Source of the DNA: Streptomyces armeniacus
GTDB taxonomy: Bacteria > Actinomycetota > Actinomycetes > Streptomycetales > Streptomycetaceae
Assembly: GCF_003355155.1 (NCBI RefSeq)
Contig: NZ_CP031320.1
Span: 5,261,367-5,325,366 of the forward strand
Length of the DNA stretch: 64,000 nucleotides
Reading direction: 5' to 3'
Program-made: the position numbers and the translations under genes
Shown here: one piece after another, positions 36,635-45,966 of the stretch
Position numbering within the stretch: the stretch's first letter is position 1
How the letters are laid out: each line of letters begins with the position of its first letter
Notes under the pieces: model-generated
What the model saw: only the letters and a program-made list of their open reading frames with translations
The model's database searches: none
What the model was told of the DNA's origin: nothing

Positions 36635-36646
36635 AAGTGAGCACTT
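36635..36646 (-). promoter_or_regulatory. Palindromic operator of the toxin-antitoxin operon
   Basis: AAGTG-AG-CACTT, a five-base-arm palindrome located 17 bases before the antitoxin ATG and beside the -10-like box, where the Phd-type antitoxin would be expected to bind. Confidence 0.5.
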
Positions 36647-36658
36647 CGCCCCGCTCGG

Positions 36659-36708
36659 CCACAGAACTCAACCGCACAACTCAGCCGCACAACTCAGCCG
36701 CAGAACTC
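36659..36708. repeat. 13-base tandem repeat at the end of the hydrolase gene
   Basis: CCGCACAACTCAG is present twice perfectly (36672-36684, 36685-36697) with degenerate copies on both sides. It spans the stop codon of the beta-lactamase-like gene, so slippage here could alter its last residues. Confidence 0.65.
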
Positions 36709-37875
36709 CGCCTCCAGGAGTTCGTCCTCCGTCACCGACCAGTCGCCGTTCGCGTGGAAGGCCGCGCTGTGGGCCGTGTCGCGGGTGGCCATCGCGAGGG
36801 CCGCGGAGCCGTGGATGGTGCCGTCGTGGCCCCAGACCACCGTGCCGCAGGACAGTTCGCGCGCGCGGAGGCCGAGGCCGTAGCGCTCGTACGGTGTGGT
36901 GTCGGCGGTGGGCACGGTCGTGGTCATGGCGCGGAGTTGGCGGGGTGGCAGCAGCCGGCCGTCCAGCAGGGCGCGGAGGAACGTGATCAGGTCACCGGTC
37001 GAGGAGATCATCTCGCCGGAGGCGCCCGCGATGGCCGGATTGAGCGCGGTGACATCGTGCACTGTACGGGTGCCGTCCGCGTCCGTACGGGAGCCTTCCG
37101 TACGGGAGCCCTCCGTACGGGTGTCGCCCGGCAGCGACGAGTACGCGCGCCCGTGCCGCCCCGGTATCCCCGTGGACTCCCCCGGCAGCGACGTGTCGCG
37201 CAGCCCGAGCGGGTCGATGACGCGGTTCCGGATCTCCTCCGCGTACGGGCGTCCGGTGACGACTTCGACAACCAGGCCGGCCAGCACGTAGTTGGTGTTG
37301 GAGTACCGCCAGCCGGTGCCCGGCGGGAAGTCCGGCGGGTGGGCCATGGCCGCGCGGACGAGCTCCGCGGGGGCGTGCCGGTCGTACCGCCGGTCAAGGA
37401 AGGCCGGACCGAACAGCTGCCTGCGGAAGGCCGGGGCGACGGTGAAGTCGTAGATGCCGCTGGTGTGGTTGAGGAGTTGGCGGAGGGTGATGCGGCGCCC
37501 GTTGTGGCCCTGTCCGCGCACGAGTCCGGGCAGCCATTTCTCCACCGCGTCGTCGAGCTTCACCTTGCGTTCCGCTTCAAGCTGGAGCAGTACGGTCGCG
37601 ACGAACGTCTTCGTGATGCTGCCGATCCTGAACCGCTCCCCCGGCAGCCGCGGGCGGCCCGACTCGCGGTCGGCCACGCCCGCTTCGCCGTGCCACACGC
37701 CGCCGCCGTCCTCCGCCTGGCCGAGCAGGCCGGGTGCGTCACCGCGGCGCACCACGGCGTCCATCGCGTCCTGTGTCTGCTCGTGGCCGCCGTCGGCGGC
37801 GGCCGAGGAGCTGACGGCGACCGCGAGCGCCACCGAGGAGGCGAGCAGTCCGGCGGCGGCGCTGCGCAGAGACAT
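36694..37875 (-). CDS. Secreted serine hydrolase of the beta-lactamase / D-Ala-D-Ala carboxypeptidase family
   Basis: A 393-residue exported protein. A signal peptide (AAAGLLASSVALAVAVSSSAAA) leads to a class C-like domain with SITK (nucleophile Ser and Lys), the Tyr motif YSNTNY and the HDG/HGS region near WGHDGTIHGS. In Streptomyces such enzymes act on peptidoglycan peptides or as esterases. A short in-frame repeat DTRTEGSRTEGSRTD lies about two thirds along the protein, which may be a surface loop. Confidence 0.85.
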   Translation of the reverse strand: MSLRSAAAGLLASSVALAVAVSSSAAADGGHEQTQDAMDAVVRRGDAPGLLGQAEDGGGVWHGEAGVADRESGRPRLPGERFRIGSITKTFVATVLLQLEAERKVKLDDAVEKWLPGLVRGQGHNGRRITLRQLLNHTSGIYDFTVAPAFRRQLFGPAFLDRRYDRHAPAELVRAAMAHPPDFPPGTGWRYSNTNYVLAGLVVEVVTGRPYAEEIRNRVIDPLGLRDTSLPGESTGIPGRHGRAYSSLPGDTRTEGSRTEGSRTDADGTRTVHDVTALNPAIAGASGEMISSTGDLITFLRALLDGRLLPPRQLRAMTTTVPTADTTPYERYGLGLRARELSCGTVVWGHDGTIHGSAALAMATRDTAHSAAFHANGDWSVTEDELLEAEFCG

Positions 37876-37977
37876 GGCAGCCGACTCTAGTGCCTCCGCC
37901 CCGGCTTCGGGCTTCCGCTTCCGCTTTCGTTTCGACTGCCGCTTCGGCCTCCGCTCCGCCGCCCGTTCCGGCTTCCG

Positions 37978-39738
37978 CTAGGGCTTCCGCTTCGGCTTCC
38001 GCAGGACCAGTTCCGTGTTGCGGTCGGCGGCTTCGCCCGCGAGCTCCGTACGCCTGCCGGGCGCGTTGAAGGACAACTCGCGGTAGAGGGAGGCGAGTCC
38101 GGTCTGGGACAGGTCGGCGTAGTCCCCGCGGTGCGGTGCGGCGGACTCGATGAGCGTGGTGAACAGGGACAGCGTGCCGTCGCCGTTGTCGGTGAGTTCG
38201 AGGGTGCGGGCCAGCTGCGGGAAGTCGATGTGGGAGGCGGTGGATATCTCCCAGAAGGTGCCGTGCGGGGTGACGGTGTTGCGGTGGCTGTGGCCGTTGA
38301 TCCAGGCGAGGGCGTGCGGGTTCCGCTTGAGCAGGGCGAGGAGTTCGGCGCCGCCCTCGGGGATGCTCTCCGAGGTGTGGTGGCTGAAGACCAGCACGTA
38401 GTCGTCGCGGTACCGCTTCAGCTCCCGCTCCAGCCAGCGCAGTTGGGCGGTGCCCAGCCGGCCCTCGTAGTGGCCGCCGCGCCGGGTGGTGTCCAGGCTG
38501 ACGCCGACCACGCCGGCGGCTATCCGGAACGTGTAGTACGCGCGGTCCTCGGCGATGTTCGCCTCGGTGTAGCCGTGCCCCACCGGGCCGGCCCCGGCGT
38601 ACTTGGGGTCGAGGTGCGCCGCCAGGTACTCGCGGGGCGTGAACGGGGCGCGCGCCGGGTCCGGGGCCACGCTGCGCAGCTTCCTGCGGTGCGTGCGCAG
38701 CAGGTCCTTGTACTGCTCGCCCTTGGGGTCCATGCCCTTCCGCACCTGCTTCCACATCGCGGCGCCCTCGGCGCGCGGCAGGTCGAACAACTTCTTACCG
38801 CCGACCGCGAACTCGGTGAGGAAACCGTCGCCCGCGGCGTAGCAGCCGCCGGGCAGCAGGTCGTGGTTGCCGACGGTGGAGTACCAGGGCAGGGTCAGGC
38901 CGGGGCTGCGGACCTCGCGGACCGCGGCCTCCAGGAAGCCGTCGAGGCGGGGGAAGCCGAGTTGCTTGTCGCCGTCGCGGAGCTTGGACTCCGGCTGCCA
39001 GTACAGCTCCAGGCCGCAGTTCTGCACGCCCTCGTACGTGCCGGGGTCGCCGGTGTTCGGGGTGATGCGGCCGCCGCTCATCGCCGTGAGGAACCAGTCG
39101 AGTTCGGCGGTGCAGTTGTTGTCCGTGTTGTCGCCCGTGGTCATCACGAACGACAGCGGGGCGCCGGTGGCGGGGCCGCCAGGCAGCGCGTTGACGCGTT
39201 CGATCAGCGAGACGACGCCCGGCACGGACAGCGCCTCCTGCGGGCGCCAGGCGCTGGGCGTCTCGGCGCGCAGGTACTCGTACCGCAGCGGATGCTGTAC
39301 GTCCACCATGTGCAGGTCGGTGAACTGCACGAACGACGCGAGCGCCGTCCGCTTCTCCTCCCGCCCCCGGGACGGCTCGGCGAGCTCCGTGCGCAGCACG
39401 CGCCGCCAGCCGGGGCCGTCGTCGAGGCGCCGGTAGCCGTTGCCGTACGTGGCGGTGGCGACGCCGTTCAGGGTGGTCGCGGCGCCGGAGGGCCGTACGG
39501 CGGCGGCCGCGGCGGGCATCCGCCGCGGGCCGGGGACGGCGCGTGCGGCGGCCGGCGGGCCCGCGGTGGCGGAGCCGCCGGCGGGGCCGAGGACGAAGCC
39601 GAGGCCGGTGGTGGCGCCGGCGACGCCCGCCGCGGTGAGGAGCCGCCGGCGGTTCAGCAGGCCGCCGGGTGAGGGTGTGGCGGCGGAGGCGGCGGTGGGG
39701 GTGGACGTGGGGGTCTCCGTACGGCTTCTGCCGGACAT
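37978..39738 (-). CDS. Tat-exported metallophosphoesterase (TIGR03767-like)
   Basis: A 586-residue exported phosphoesterase. The twin-arginine signal is LNRRRLLTAAGVAGATTGLGFVL. The calcineurin-like metal ligands are seen in QFTDLHMVDV, VMTTGDNTDNN, YSTVGNHDLL, FSHHTSES and GHSHRN. The ATG at 39738 has GGGAG eight bases upstream. Substrate is unknown; phosphodiesters or cell-wall polymers are possible. The DNA beyond the stop codon (37876-37977) is a degenerate GCTTCCGCTT repeat. Confidence 0.87.
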   Translation of the reverse strand: MSGRSRTETPTSTPTAASAATPSPGGLLNRRRLLTAAGVAGATTGLGFVLGPAGGSATAGPPAAARAVPGPRRMPAAAAAVRPSGAATTLNGVATATYGNGYRRLDDGPGWRRVLRTELAEPSRGREEKRTALASFVQFTDLHMVDVQHPLRYEYLRAETPSAWRPQEALSVPGVVSLIERVNALPGGPATGAPLSFVMTTGDNTDNNCTAELDWFLTAMSGGRITPNTGDPGTYEGVQNCGLELYWQPESKLRDGDKQLGFPRLDGFLEAAVREVRSPGLTLPWYSTVGNHDLLPGGCYAAGDGFLTEFAVGGKKLFDLPRAEGAAMWKQVRKGMDPKGEQYKDLLRTHRRKLRSVAPDPARAPFTPREYLAAHLDPKYAGAGPVGHGYTEANIAEDRAYYTFRIAAGVVGVSLDTTRRGGHYEGRLGTAQLRWLERELKRYRDDYVLVFSHHTSESIPEGGAELLALLKRNPHALAWINGHSHRNTVTPHGTFWEISTASHIDFPQLARTLELTDNGDGTLSLFTTLIESAAPHRGDYADLSQTGLASLYRELSFNAPGRRTELAGEAADRNTELVLRKPKRKP

Positions 39739-40051
39739 GCGCGGTCTCCCGAGTGCGAACGCGGCGTGTGCGGGCGGGACGATCCCCACCCCACTCGGGA
39801 TGCTTGGCAGCGCGGGTGGCCTGCTCTTTAACGACGCAGAAACGGCCGACGCCGATCTCCGTTCATGGATCACTGTTCTTCGCGTTCGCCATGCTCCGCT
39901 CCCCGCTCCGTGTCCTGCCGCTCATACGGAGTTCACGCGGCGCGGATGTACCGGCGAGACGGGCCGTGACCGATAAATGTCCCCGGCGGCGGTGCGGGAC
40001 GCATGGAAGGATGGCGCAAACGGCTTTGCAGAGGGAGAGGGAGATGACCAC
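39739..40051. other. Divergent promoter region
   Basis: This interval of 313 bases between the metallophosphoesterase and aminopeptidase N genes must hold promoters for both. A GATAAAT stretch near 39971 could be a -10 box for the aminopeptidase, but I see no matching -35. Nothing else is recognisable. Confidence 0.4.
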
Positions 40052-42685
40052 GTGCCTGGAACGAATCTGACCCGCGCGGAAGCACAGGAGCGGGCGCGGC
40101 TGCTGACCGTGGACGCGTACGACATCGAGCTGGACCTGAGCGGTGCGCAGGAAGGGGGCACGTTCCGGTCGCGGACCACGGTGCGCTTCGACGCGGCCGC
40201 GGCGGGTGACACGTTCATCGACCTGGTGGCGCCGGCGGTGCACGAGGTCGTGCTGAACGGCACCGCGCTGGACCCGGACACGGTCTTCGCCGACTCGCGT
40301 ATCGCGCTACCGGGGCTGGCGGCGGGCCGTAACGAACTGCTGGTCGTCGCGGACTGCGCGTACACGAACACGGGCGAGGGGCTGCACCGCTTCGTCGACC
40401 CGGTGGACGACCAGGCGTATCTCTACACGCAGTTCGAGGTGCCGGACGCGCGGCGGGTGTTCGCCAGCTTCGAGCAGCCCGACCTGAAGGCGTCCTTCCG
40501 GTTCACCGTGCGGGCGCCCGAGGGCTGGACGGTGATCTCCAACTCGCCGACGCCCGAGCCGGAGGGCGAGGGCGGCACGCTCTGGCGCTTCGCGCCGACG
40601 GCGCGGATCTCCTCGTACATCACGGCCCTGATCGTCGGCCCGTACCACAGCGTGCACAGCAGCTGGGAAAGCAAGGGGAGTCTCCGCGAAGCGGAGTCCA
40701 CCGAGGGTGGCGGCGGGCGACGGGCGGGCGGAAGGACGGTTCCGCTGGGGATCTACTGCCGGCCGTCGCTGGCGGAGTTCCTGGACGCGGAGGAGATCTT
40801 CGCGGTGACGCGGCAGGGCTTCGACTGGTTCGAGGAGCAGTTCGACTACGCGTACCCGTTCGAGAAGTACGACCAGCTCTTCGTGCCGGAGTTCAACGCG
40901 GGCGCGATGGAGAACGCGGGCGCGGTGACCATCCGCGACCAGTACGTCTTCCGCTCGAAGGTGACGGACGCGGCGTACGAGGTGCGCGCCGAGACCATCC
41001 TGCACGAGCTGGCGCACATGTGGTTCGGCGACCTGGTCACCATGGAGTGGTGGAACGACCTGTGGCTGAACGAGTCGTTCGCCACGTACACCTCCATCGC
41101 CTGCCTGGCGAACGCGGAGGGCAGCCGGTGGCCGCACGCGTGGACCAGCTTCGCGAACCAGATGAAGACCTGGGCGTACCGCCAGGACCAGCTGCCGTCC
41201 ACCCACCCGATCATGGCGGAGATCCGCGACCTGGACGACGTCATGGTCAACTTCGACGGCATCACGTACGCCAAGGGCGCCTCGGTGCTCAAACAGCTCG
41301 TCGCGTACGTGGGCCGGGACGAGTTCTTCCGGGGCGTGCAGACGTACTTCCGCCGCCACGAGTGGGGCAACACCCGGCTGTCCGACCTGCTCGGCGCGCT
41401 GGAGGAGACCTCCGGGCGTGATCTGAAGACCTGGTCGAAGGCGTGGCTGGAGACGGCCGGCATCAACATCCTGCGCCCGGAGATCGAGACGGCCCCGGAC
41501 GGCACCGTCACCTCGTTCGCCGTACGCCAGGAGGCGCCCGCGCTCCCGGCCGGCGCCGCGGGCAGCTCGACGCTGCGGCCGCACCGCATCGCCGTCGGCC
41601 TGTACGAGCTGGACGGCGGCCGTCTGGTGCGCACCGACCGGCTCGAGCTGGACATCGACGGCCCGCTCACCGACGTACCGCAGCTCGCGGGCCGCGTCCG
41701 CCCGGCGGTCGTCCTGCTCAACGACGACGACCTGTCGTACGCCAAGGTGCGGCTCGACGCCGGTTCGCTGGCCACCGTCACCAAGCACCTGGGCGACTTC
41801 GCGGAGTCGCTGCCGCGCGCGCTGTGCTGGGCGTCCGCCTGGGACATGACGCGGGACGGCGAGCTGCCCGCGCGCGACTATCTGGAGCTGGTGCTGTCCG
41901 GCATCGGCAAGGAGTCCGACATCGGCGTCGTGCAGTCGCTGCACCGCCAGGTGAAGCTGGCGCTGGAGCTGTACGCGGCGCCGGACTGGCGGCCGGAAGG
42001 GCTGGCGCGCTGGTCGGAGTTCGCGCTGGAGCAGCTGCGCGGCGCCGAGCCCGGCAGCGACCACCAGCTGGCCTGGGCCCGCGCGCTGGCGGGCACGGCC
42101 CGTACGGACGAGCAGCTGGGCCTGCTGGAAGGGCTGCTGGACGGCTCCGCGTCCGTGGACGGGCTGGCCGTCGACACCGATCTGCGCTGGTCGCTGCTGC
42201 TGCGGCTGACGGCCACGGGCCGGGCGGACGCCAAGCGGATCGACGCGGAGCTGGAGCGCGACGCGACGTCCGCGGGCGAACGGCACGCCGCCAGCGCGCG
42301 TGCGTCGATGCCCACCGCCGAGGCCAAGGCCGAGGCGTGGGCGTCGGTCGTGGAGGGCGACAAGCTGCCGAACGCGCTGCAGGAAGCGGTCATCGCCGGC
42401 TTCGTGCAGACGGGGCAGCGGGAGCTGCTCGCGCCGTACACGGAGCGGTACTTCGCGGCGCTCAAGGACGTATGGGAGTCGCGCAGCCACGAGATGGCGC
42501 AGCAGATCGCCGTGGGCCTCTACCCCTCGGTGCAGGTCTCGCAGGCCACGCTGGACGCGACGGACGCCTGGCTCGCCTCGGCGGAGCCGAGCGCGGCGCT
42601 GCGGCGGCTGGTGACGGAGTCCCGCGCGGGCGTGGAGCGCGCGCTGAAGGCGCAGGCGGCGGACGCGGCGGCGGGCCGCAGCTGA
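40052..42685 (+). CDS. pepN: Aminopeptidase N (M1 family)
   Basis: An 877-residue cytoplasmic zinc aminopeptidase. The exopeptidase motif GAMEN is at about 284-288, the zinc motif HELAH at 318-322 with the third ligand Glu in LWLNESFATY. The C-terminal ERAP1-like helical domain ends near GVERALKAQ. The GTG at 40052 is preceded by GGGAG and starts the expected TNLTRAEAQERARLL. Compared with usual Streptomyces PepN proteins it has about 20 extra residues (GSLREAESTEGGGGRRAGG) in the N-terminal domain, encoded around a small hairpin at 40682-40696. Confidence 0.92.
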   Translation: MPGTNLTRAEAQERARLLTVDAYDIELDLSGAQEGGTFRSRTTVRFDAAAAGDTFIDLVAPAVHEVVLNGTALDPDTVFADSRIALPGLAAGRNELLVVADCAYTNTGEGLHRFVDPVDDQAYLYTQFEVPDARRVFASFEQPDLKASFRFTVRAPEGWTVISNSPTPEPEGEGGTLWRFAPTARISSYITALIVGPYHSVHSSWESKGSLREAESTEGGGGRRAGGRTVPLGIYCRPSLAEFLDAEEIFAVTRQGFDWFEEQFDYAYPFEKYDQLFVPEFNAGAMENAGAVTIRDQYVFRSKVTDAAYEVRAETILHELAHMWFGDLVTMEWWNDLWLNESFATYTSIACLANAEGSRWPHAWTSFANQMKTWAYRQDQLPSTHPIMAEIRDLDDVMVNFDGITYAKGASVLKQLVAYVGRDEFFRGVQTYFRRHEWGNTRLSDLLGALEETSGRDLKTWSKAWLETAGINILRPEIETAPDGTVTSFAVRQEAPALPAGAAGSSTLRPHRIAVGLYELDGGRLVRTDRLELDIDGPLTDVPQLAGRVRPAVVLLNDDDLSYAKVRLDAGSLATVTKHLGDFAESLPRALCWASAWDMTRDGELPARDYLELVLSGIGKESDIGVVQSLHRQVKLALELYAAPDWRPEGLARWSEFALEQLRGAEPGSDHQLAWARALAGTARTDEQLGLLEGLLDGSASVDGLAVDTDLRWSLLLRLTATGRADAKRIDAELERDATSAGERHAASARASMPTAEAKAEAWASVVEGDKLPNALQEAVIAGFVQTGQRELLAPYTERYFAALKDVWESRSHEMAQQIAVGLYPSVQVSQATLDATDAWLASAEPSAALRRLVTESRAGVERALKAQAADAAAGRS

Positions 42686-42691
42686 CAGCGG

Positions 42692-42723
42692 GGGCGGGCG
42701 GGCGCACGAGTGCCCGCCCGCCC
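42692..42723 (+). terminator. Terminator of the aminopeptidase N gene
   Basis: Perfect 12-base arms GGGCGGGCGGGC (42692-42703) and GCCCGCCCGCCC (42712-42723) with an eight-base loop, starting six bases after the stop. Confidence 0.75.
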
Positions 42724-42750
42724 TGCCGCGCACCGGACCTCGGCGCGGTG

Positions 42751-42798
42751 ACGGCGTTCCGGTACGGCGCGCTCTTACGGCGTTCCGGTACGGCGCGC
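42751..42798. repeat. 22-base direct repeat
   Basis: ACGGCGTTCCGGTACGGCGCGC occurs at 42751-42772 and again at 42777-42798, between the pepN terminator and the convergent lipoprotein gene. Confidence 0.7.
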
Positions 42799-42813
42799 CC
42801 GCGCGCCCTGCCG

Positions 42814-43365
42814 TTACGCCGTGCAGCCCCGGTCCTTCTTCGCGCTCTCCAGGAACGCGGTCGCGAACCGCCCCATGTCCGCCCGCCGTTGCTCCTCGTC
42901 AGCGGTGACCTCCGGGTTCACGCCGACGTCGACGACGAGGTACGGCGGGCCCTCGCCGCCGCACCGCGCGGTGGCCATCGCGTTCCGCTCGCCCGTGGCG
43001 CCCTTCCCGTCGAACGGCAGGTCCGCCATCGCCCGCGGGCGCGCCAGGCTCTCCCGTTCACCGGCGCTCATCGGGTCGTGGAAGTCGCCGGTCCCGCTGT
43101 ACGTCACGTCCAGCACGCGCCGGTCGTCCACCGATACGTGGCACAGCCGCCGCTTGGACCGGTCGTCGCCGACCCGTACGTCCTCGCCCTCGCCGGGCAG
43201 CAGCGGCGACAGCGCCTTCTCCGGGACGTCCACGCCGCAGAGCGCCGCCGGAACGGTGAACTCCCGTCCCCCGCCGCCCCCGTCGCCGTCCCCGTCGCCG
43301 CCGGAGCAGCCCGCCATCGCCGCCGCGACGGCGAGCGCCGCGAGCGTGCCCGTCCACCGGCGCAT
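42814..43365 (-). CDS. Small lipoprotein (DUF3558-like)
   Basis: A 183-residue lipoprotein with lipobox AAMAGC (Cys about residue 20), a Gly/Asp linker and a compact domain with four further Cys (ALCGVDVPEKAL, RRLCHVSV, ATARCGGEG, DRGC), similar to DUF3558 lipoproteins. GGGAGG lies nine bases before the ATG at 43365. It is the last gene of a three-gene operon with the two WXG-like proteins and probably anchors near their secretion site. Confidence 0.7.
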   Translation of the reverse strand: MRRWTGTLAALAVAAAMAGCSGGDGDGDGGGGGREFTVPAALCGVDVPEKALSPLLPGEGEDVRVGDDRSKRRLCHVSVDDRRVLDVTYSGTGDFHDPMSAGERESLARPRAMADLPFDGKGATGERNAMATARCGGEGPPYLVVDVGVNPEVTADEEQRRADMGRFATAFLESAKKDRGCTA

Positions 43366-43370
43366 GCGGT

Positions 43371-45527
43371 TCAGCCTCCCTGGGCCCCCGCGAGGCCCTC
43401 GAACTTCTTGTTGCCGTCGTTCGCCGCGGCCTCGATCTTGGAGTAGATGCCCCGGTCCCCGGAGTAGCCGTCGCGTGCCGGGTCGTCCGCCCACTCCCTG
43501 TTGGCGGCGTACCACCTCTCCGCGAGGCTGTCGGCCTGTTTCTGCCGGGCCTCGTACGTGCTCTGGTAGTCCTCCGTGGCGTGGTCCTTGATCCGTTCCT
43601 GCTCGCCCTCCAGCCAGTCGGCGGCGACCAGGCCGGCGCCCGCGGAGATCGAACCGCCCGCGTACGGGACGAAGCTGGTGGCCGCGCCCACCGTGGCGTT
43701 GGCGAACTTCTCCTTCCAGCCCGCCTCCGACAGCTCGTCCTCGGTGAGGTCGCCGATGGCGCGGTGCCGCGCCTCCTCCATGAAGCCGAGCGTGTATCCC
43801 GAACGGTCCAGGCTGTCCTCGGGGTTCGCCTTCTCGTTCTCGATGTCGTGCACCATCGCGTAGTTCATGCCCTCGCTGAGCAGGGCGTACGTGTCCGGGT
43901 CCTTGGAGACCTGCTTGGTGACCTCCATCAGGTTCTCCTGGTCGAGCGGCGGATCGCCGTCCACGGAGCTCATCGCGTCGTGCACGGTGGCGCCGTGGTT
44001 GGTCATGATCTTGGCCATGTCGTCGCGCATCTCGGACGGGAAGCCGTCGCCGCGCTGCCCTAGGTAGTTGACCGAGTTGTCCAGCACCTGTTTCTGCTGC
44101 TCGGTGTGCGGGGTGCCGGGGGCCTGCTCGTCGCCGGGCGCCATGCCGGTGGCGCCGGCGAGCAGCGCGGCGCCGGTGGCCTCCTTGACGGCGCTGGGGC
44201 CCTCGTAGTCCTCGCGGCTCTCGCCGTAGTCGAGGGCGTCGACGTCGTTGTAGCCGGGCCGGTCCTTGAGCACCCACTCGCTGTTGTTCTGCGGTTCGGT
44301 GGAGCTGAAGAAGTCGGAGGACGCCTCGGGGTTGTTGGCGAGGGCCTTCATGTAGCCGGTCATCGGGTCGGTGCCCGCGTCGTTCTCGTCCCCGAAGTGC
44401 ATCAGGTTGTTACGGGCGTACAGCGGGTCCTGGTTCCACGGCAGTTCGTTCTCGCGGGTCTGGCCGCCGGGGCCGGGGTCCCGCACGTCGTGCGTGTTCT
44501 TCTTCTCGAAGCCGACCAGCGCGTCGCCGTACTCGTTCAGGAACCCGCTCTCGTACTTGCCGTGCCGCATCAGGTTGCTCATCGCCTGGAAGCCGTAGAC
44601 GCGGGTGTTGTAGGCGCCGTTGTCCCGGCCGACCTCCTTGCCGCCGAGGCCGACCACGTCCTTCTCCCACTTCTCCATGGCCGGGCTGTCGGACTGGGTG
44701 GCCGAGGCGAGCGAGGTGCCGAGCTGCTTCTCCAGCTCGGCGACGGCGGCCATACGGCCCTTGTCCGCCTCGTTCTCCCAGGTGCCGGTGTCGGCGAGGG
44801 CGCCGTACAGCTCCAGGGTGCCGCGGGCGCCGAGGCCGGTGGCGATCCGCTCGCCGAAGACGGGGTCGCCGGAGTTCTCCTTGGCGAGTTCCGCGAGCCG
44901 CCTGATCTCCTCGTTGCTGAGGTCCTCCGGGTTCTTCTTGCTGAGCGCGAGGAACTCCTTCGAGTCCTTCAGCGACTTGGCGGCGCCGTCGAAGCTCTTG
45001 AAGCCGGTGTCCCGGAAGTCGTACTTGCTCTGCGCGTGCAGCCGCAGCGCCTCCGCGGCCGTGGTGTCGGCCTCGCCGGCCTTGGTGAGGATGTCCTTGA
45101 TCCGCTCCGCCACGGCGTCGATCTCGCCCTGGGACGGCTCGCGTCCGCCCTCGCCCGGCTTCACCACGCCGTCGCTCGTCACATGGATGTTCTTGCCCTT
45201 GGCCTCCTCCACGGCCTTGGCCAGGTCCTCCTTGTGCGTCTTCAGCTTGGAGTGCGCGCCGTCCAGGATCGTGTGGATGCTCCGCGCGGCGGTGACCACG
45301 TCGTCGAACTCGCCCGCGGTCTTCGTGACGAACTTCTTCGTGACGGTCGCGTTGTCCCCGTGCCAGTCCGCGGACTCGGCCTTCTTCTTCAGCCCGGCCG
45401 CGCTGGCCCCGCCGTCGCCGCCGCCGTCCGCGAGCTTCTCCAGCTTCCGCACCATCTCCTGCCACTGGGTGGCCGCCTCTTTGAGCTTGCCGAGGCGGAG
45501 GTGGTCGAGCTCCTGATACGTCACCAT
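43371..45527 (-). CDS. Large WXG100-like protein of unknown function
   Basis: A 718-residue soluble, acidic protein without signal peptide. Residues 1-110 are helical with a WXG-like pattern (LKEAATQWQEMVRKLEKLAD, ADWHGDNATVTKKFV) and coiled-coil character, as in type VII-secreted substrates. The centre is rich in Asn, Asp and charged residues (DNGAYNTRVYGFQAMSNLMRHGKYESGF). Near residue 620 there is a short hydrophobic glycine stretch (VGAATSFVPYAGGSISAGAGLVAADW), a pattern like that of toxin-delivery proteins. No catalytic domain is recognised. It begins 13 bases after a second WXG-like gene. Confidence 0.65.
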   Translation of the reverse strand: MVTYQELDHLRLGKLKEAATQWQEMVRKLEKLADGGGDGGASAAGLKKKAESADWHGDNATVTKKFVTKTAGEFDDVVTAARSIHTILDGAHSKLKTHKEDLAKAVEEAKGKNIHVTSDGVVKPGEGGREPSQGEIDAVAERIKDILTKAGEADTTAAEALRLHAQSKYDFRDTGFKSFDGAAKSLKDSKEFLALSKKNPEDLSNEEIRRLAELAKENSGDPVFGERIATGLGARGTLELYGALADTGTWENEADKGRMAAVAELEKQLGTSLASATQSDSPAMEKWEKDVVGLGGKEVGRDNGAYNTRVYGFQAMSNLMRHGKYESGFLNEYGDALVGFEKKNTHDVRDPGPGGQTRENELPWNQDPLYARNNLMHFGDENDAGTDPMTGYMKALANNPEASSDFFSSTEPQNNSEWVLKDRPGYNDVDALDYGESREDYEGPSAVKEATGAALLAGATGMAPGDEQAPGTPHTEQQKQVLDNSVNYLGQRGDGFPSEMRDDMAKIMTNHGATVHDAMSSVDGDPPLDQENLMEVTKQVSKDPDTYALLSEGMNYAMVHDIENEKANPEDSLDRSGYTLGFMEEARHRAIGDLTEDELSEAGWKEKFANATVGAATSFVPYAGGSISAGAGLVAADWLEGEQERIKDHATEDYQSTYEARQKQADSLAERWYAANREWADDPARDGYSGDRGIYSKIEAAANDGNKKFEGLAGAQGG

Positions 45528-45540
45528 GGCCGGCCCCCCG

Positions 45541-45966
45541 TCACTTGATGTACTCGGCGATACGGGAGACGGACATCAGCCGCCCCTCCGCGTCCCGCAT
45601 GTTCGTGGCGATGGTGTCCTCGTCCTTCTTGTGCGCGGCGCGCGAGTAGTCGAGGTGGTTGGAGATGTGCGCACACGCCTCCAGGAGGGTCGCCAGCTTC
45701 GTCTTCCACGCCTCGTTCAGCTCGCCGAGTGCGCTGCCGGTGTCGAAGCCGTCGCCCTTGAGGCTGCTCGCCGCCTCGCCCGAGACCTTCTTGGCATGCT
45801 CGCCGTCGGTGGACAGCCGGCCGTGCAGCTCGTGGGCCATGTTGCCCAGCGCGCCCAGCTCGTCGTCGTGGACCGACAGGTCCTGGCCACCTCCGCCCGG
45901 CCCCGCGTCAGCCTCGTTCAGCTGCATCCGTACGGGCCCCGCGGCCCCCTGCTCCGCCCTCGCCAT
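45541..45966 (-). CDS. WXG100-like small helical protein
   Basis: A 141-residue protein: a polar start, then two long helices with LGALGNMAHELHGRL and LGELNEAWKTKLATLLEACAHISNHLDYSRAAH, resembling an ESAT-6/WXG100 hairpin (W without the usual G). GGGGGA stands before the ATG at 45966. It probably pairs with the 718-residue neighbour. Confidence 0.65.
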   Translation of the reverse strand: MARAEQGAAGPVRMQLNEADAGPGGGGQDLSVHDDELGALGNMAHELHGRLSTDGEHAKKVSGEAASSLKGDGFDTGSALGELNEAWKTKLATLLEACAHISNHLDYSRAAHKKDEDTIATNMRDAEGRLMSVSRIAEYIK

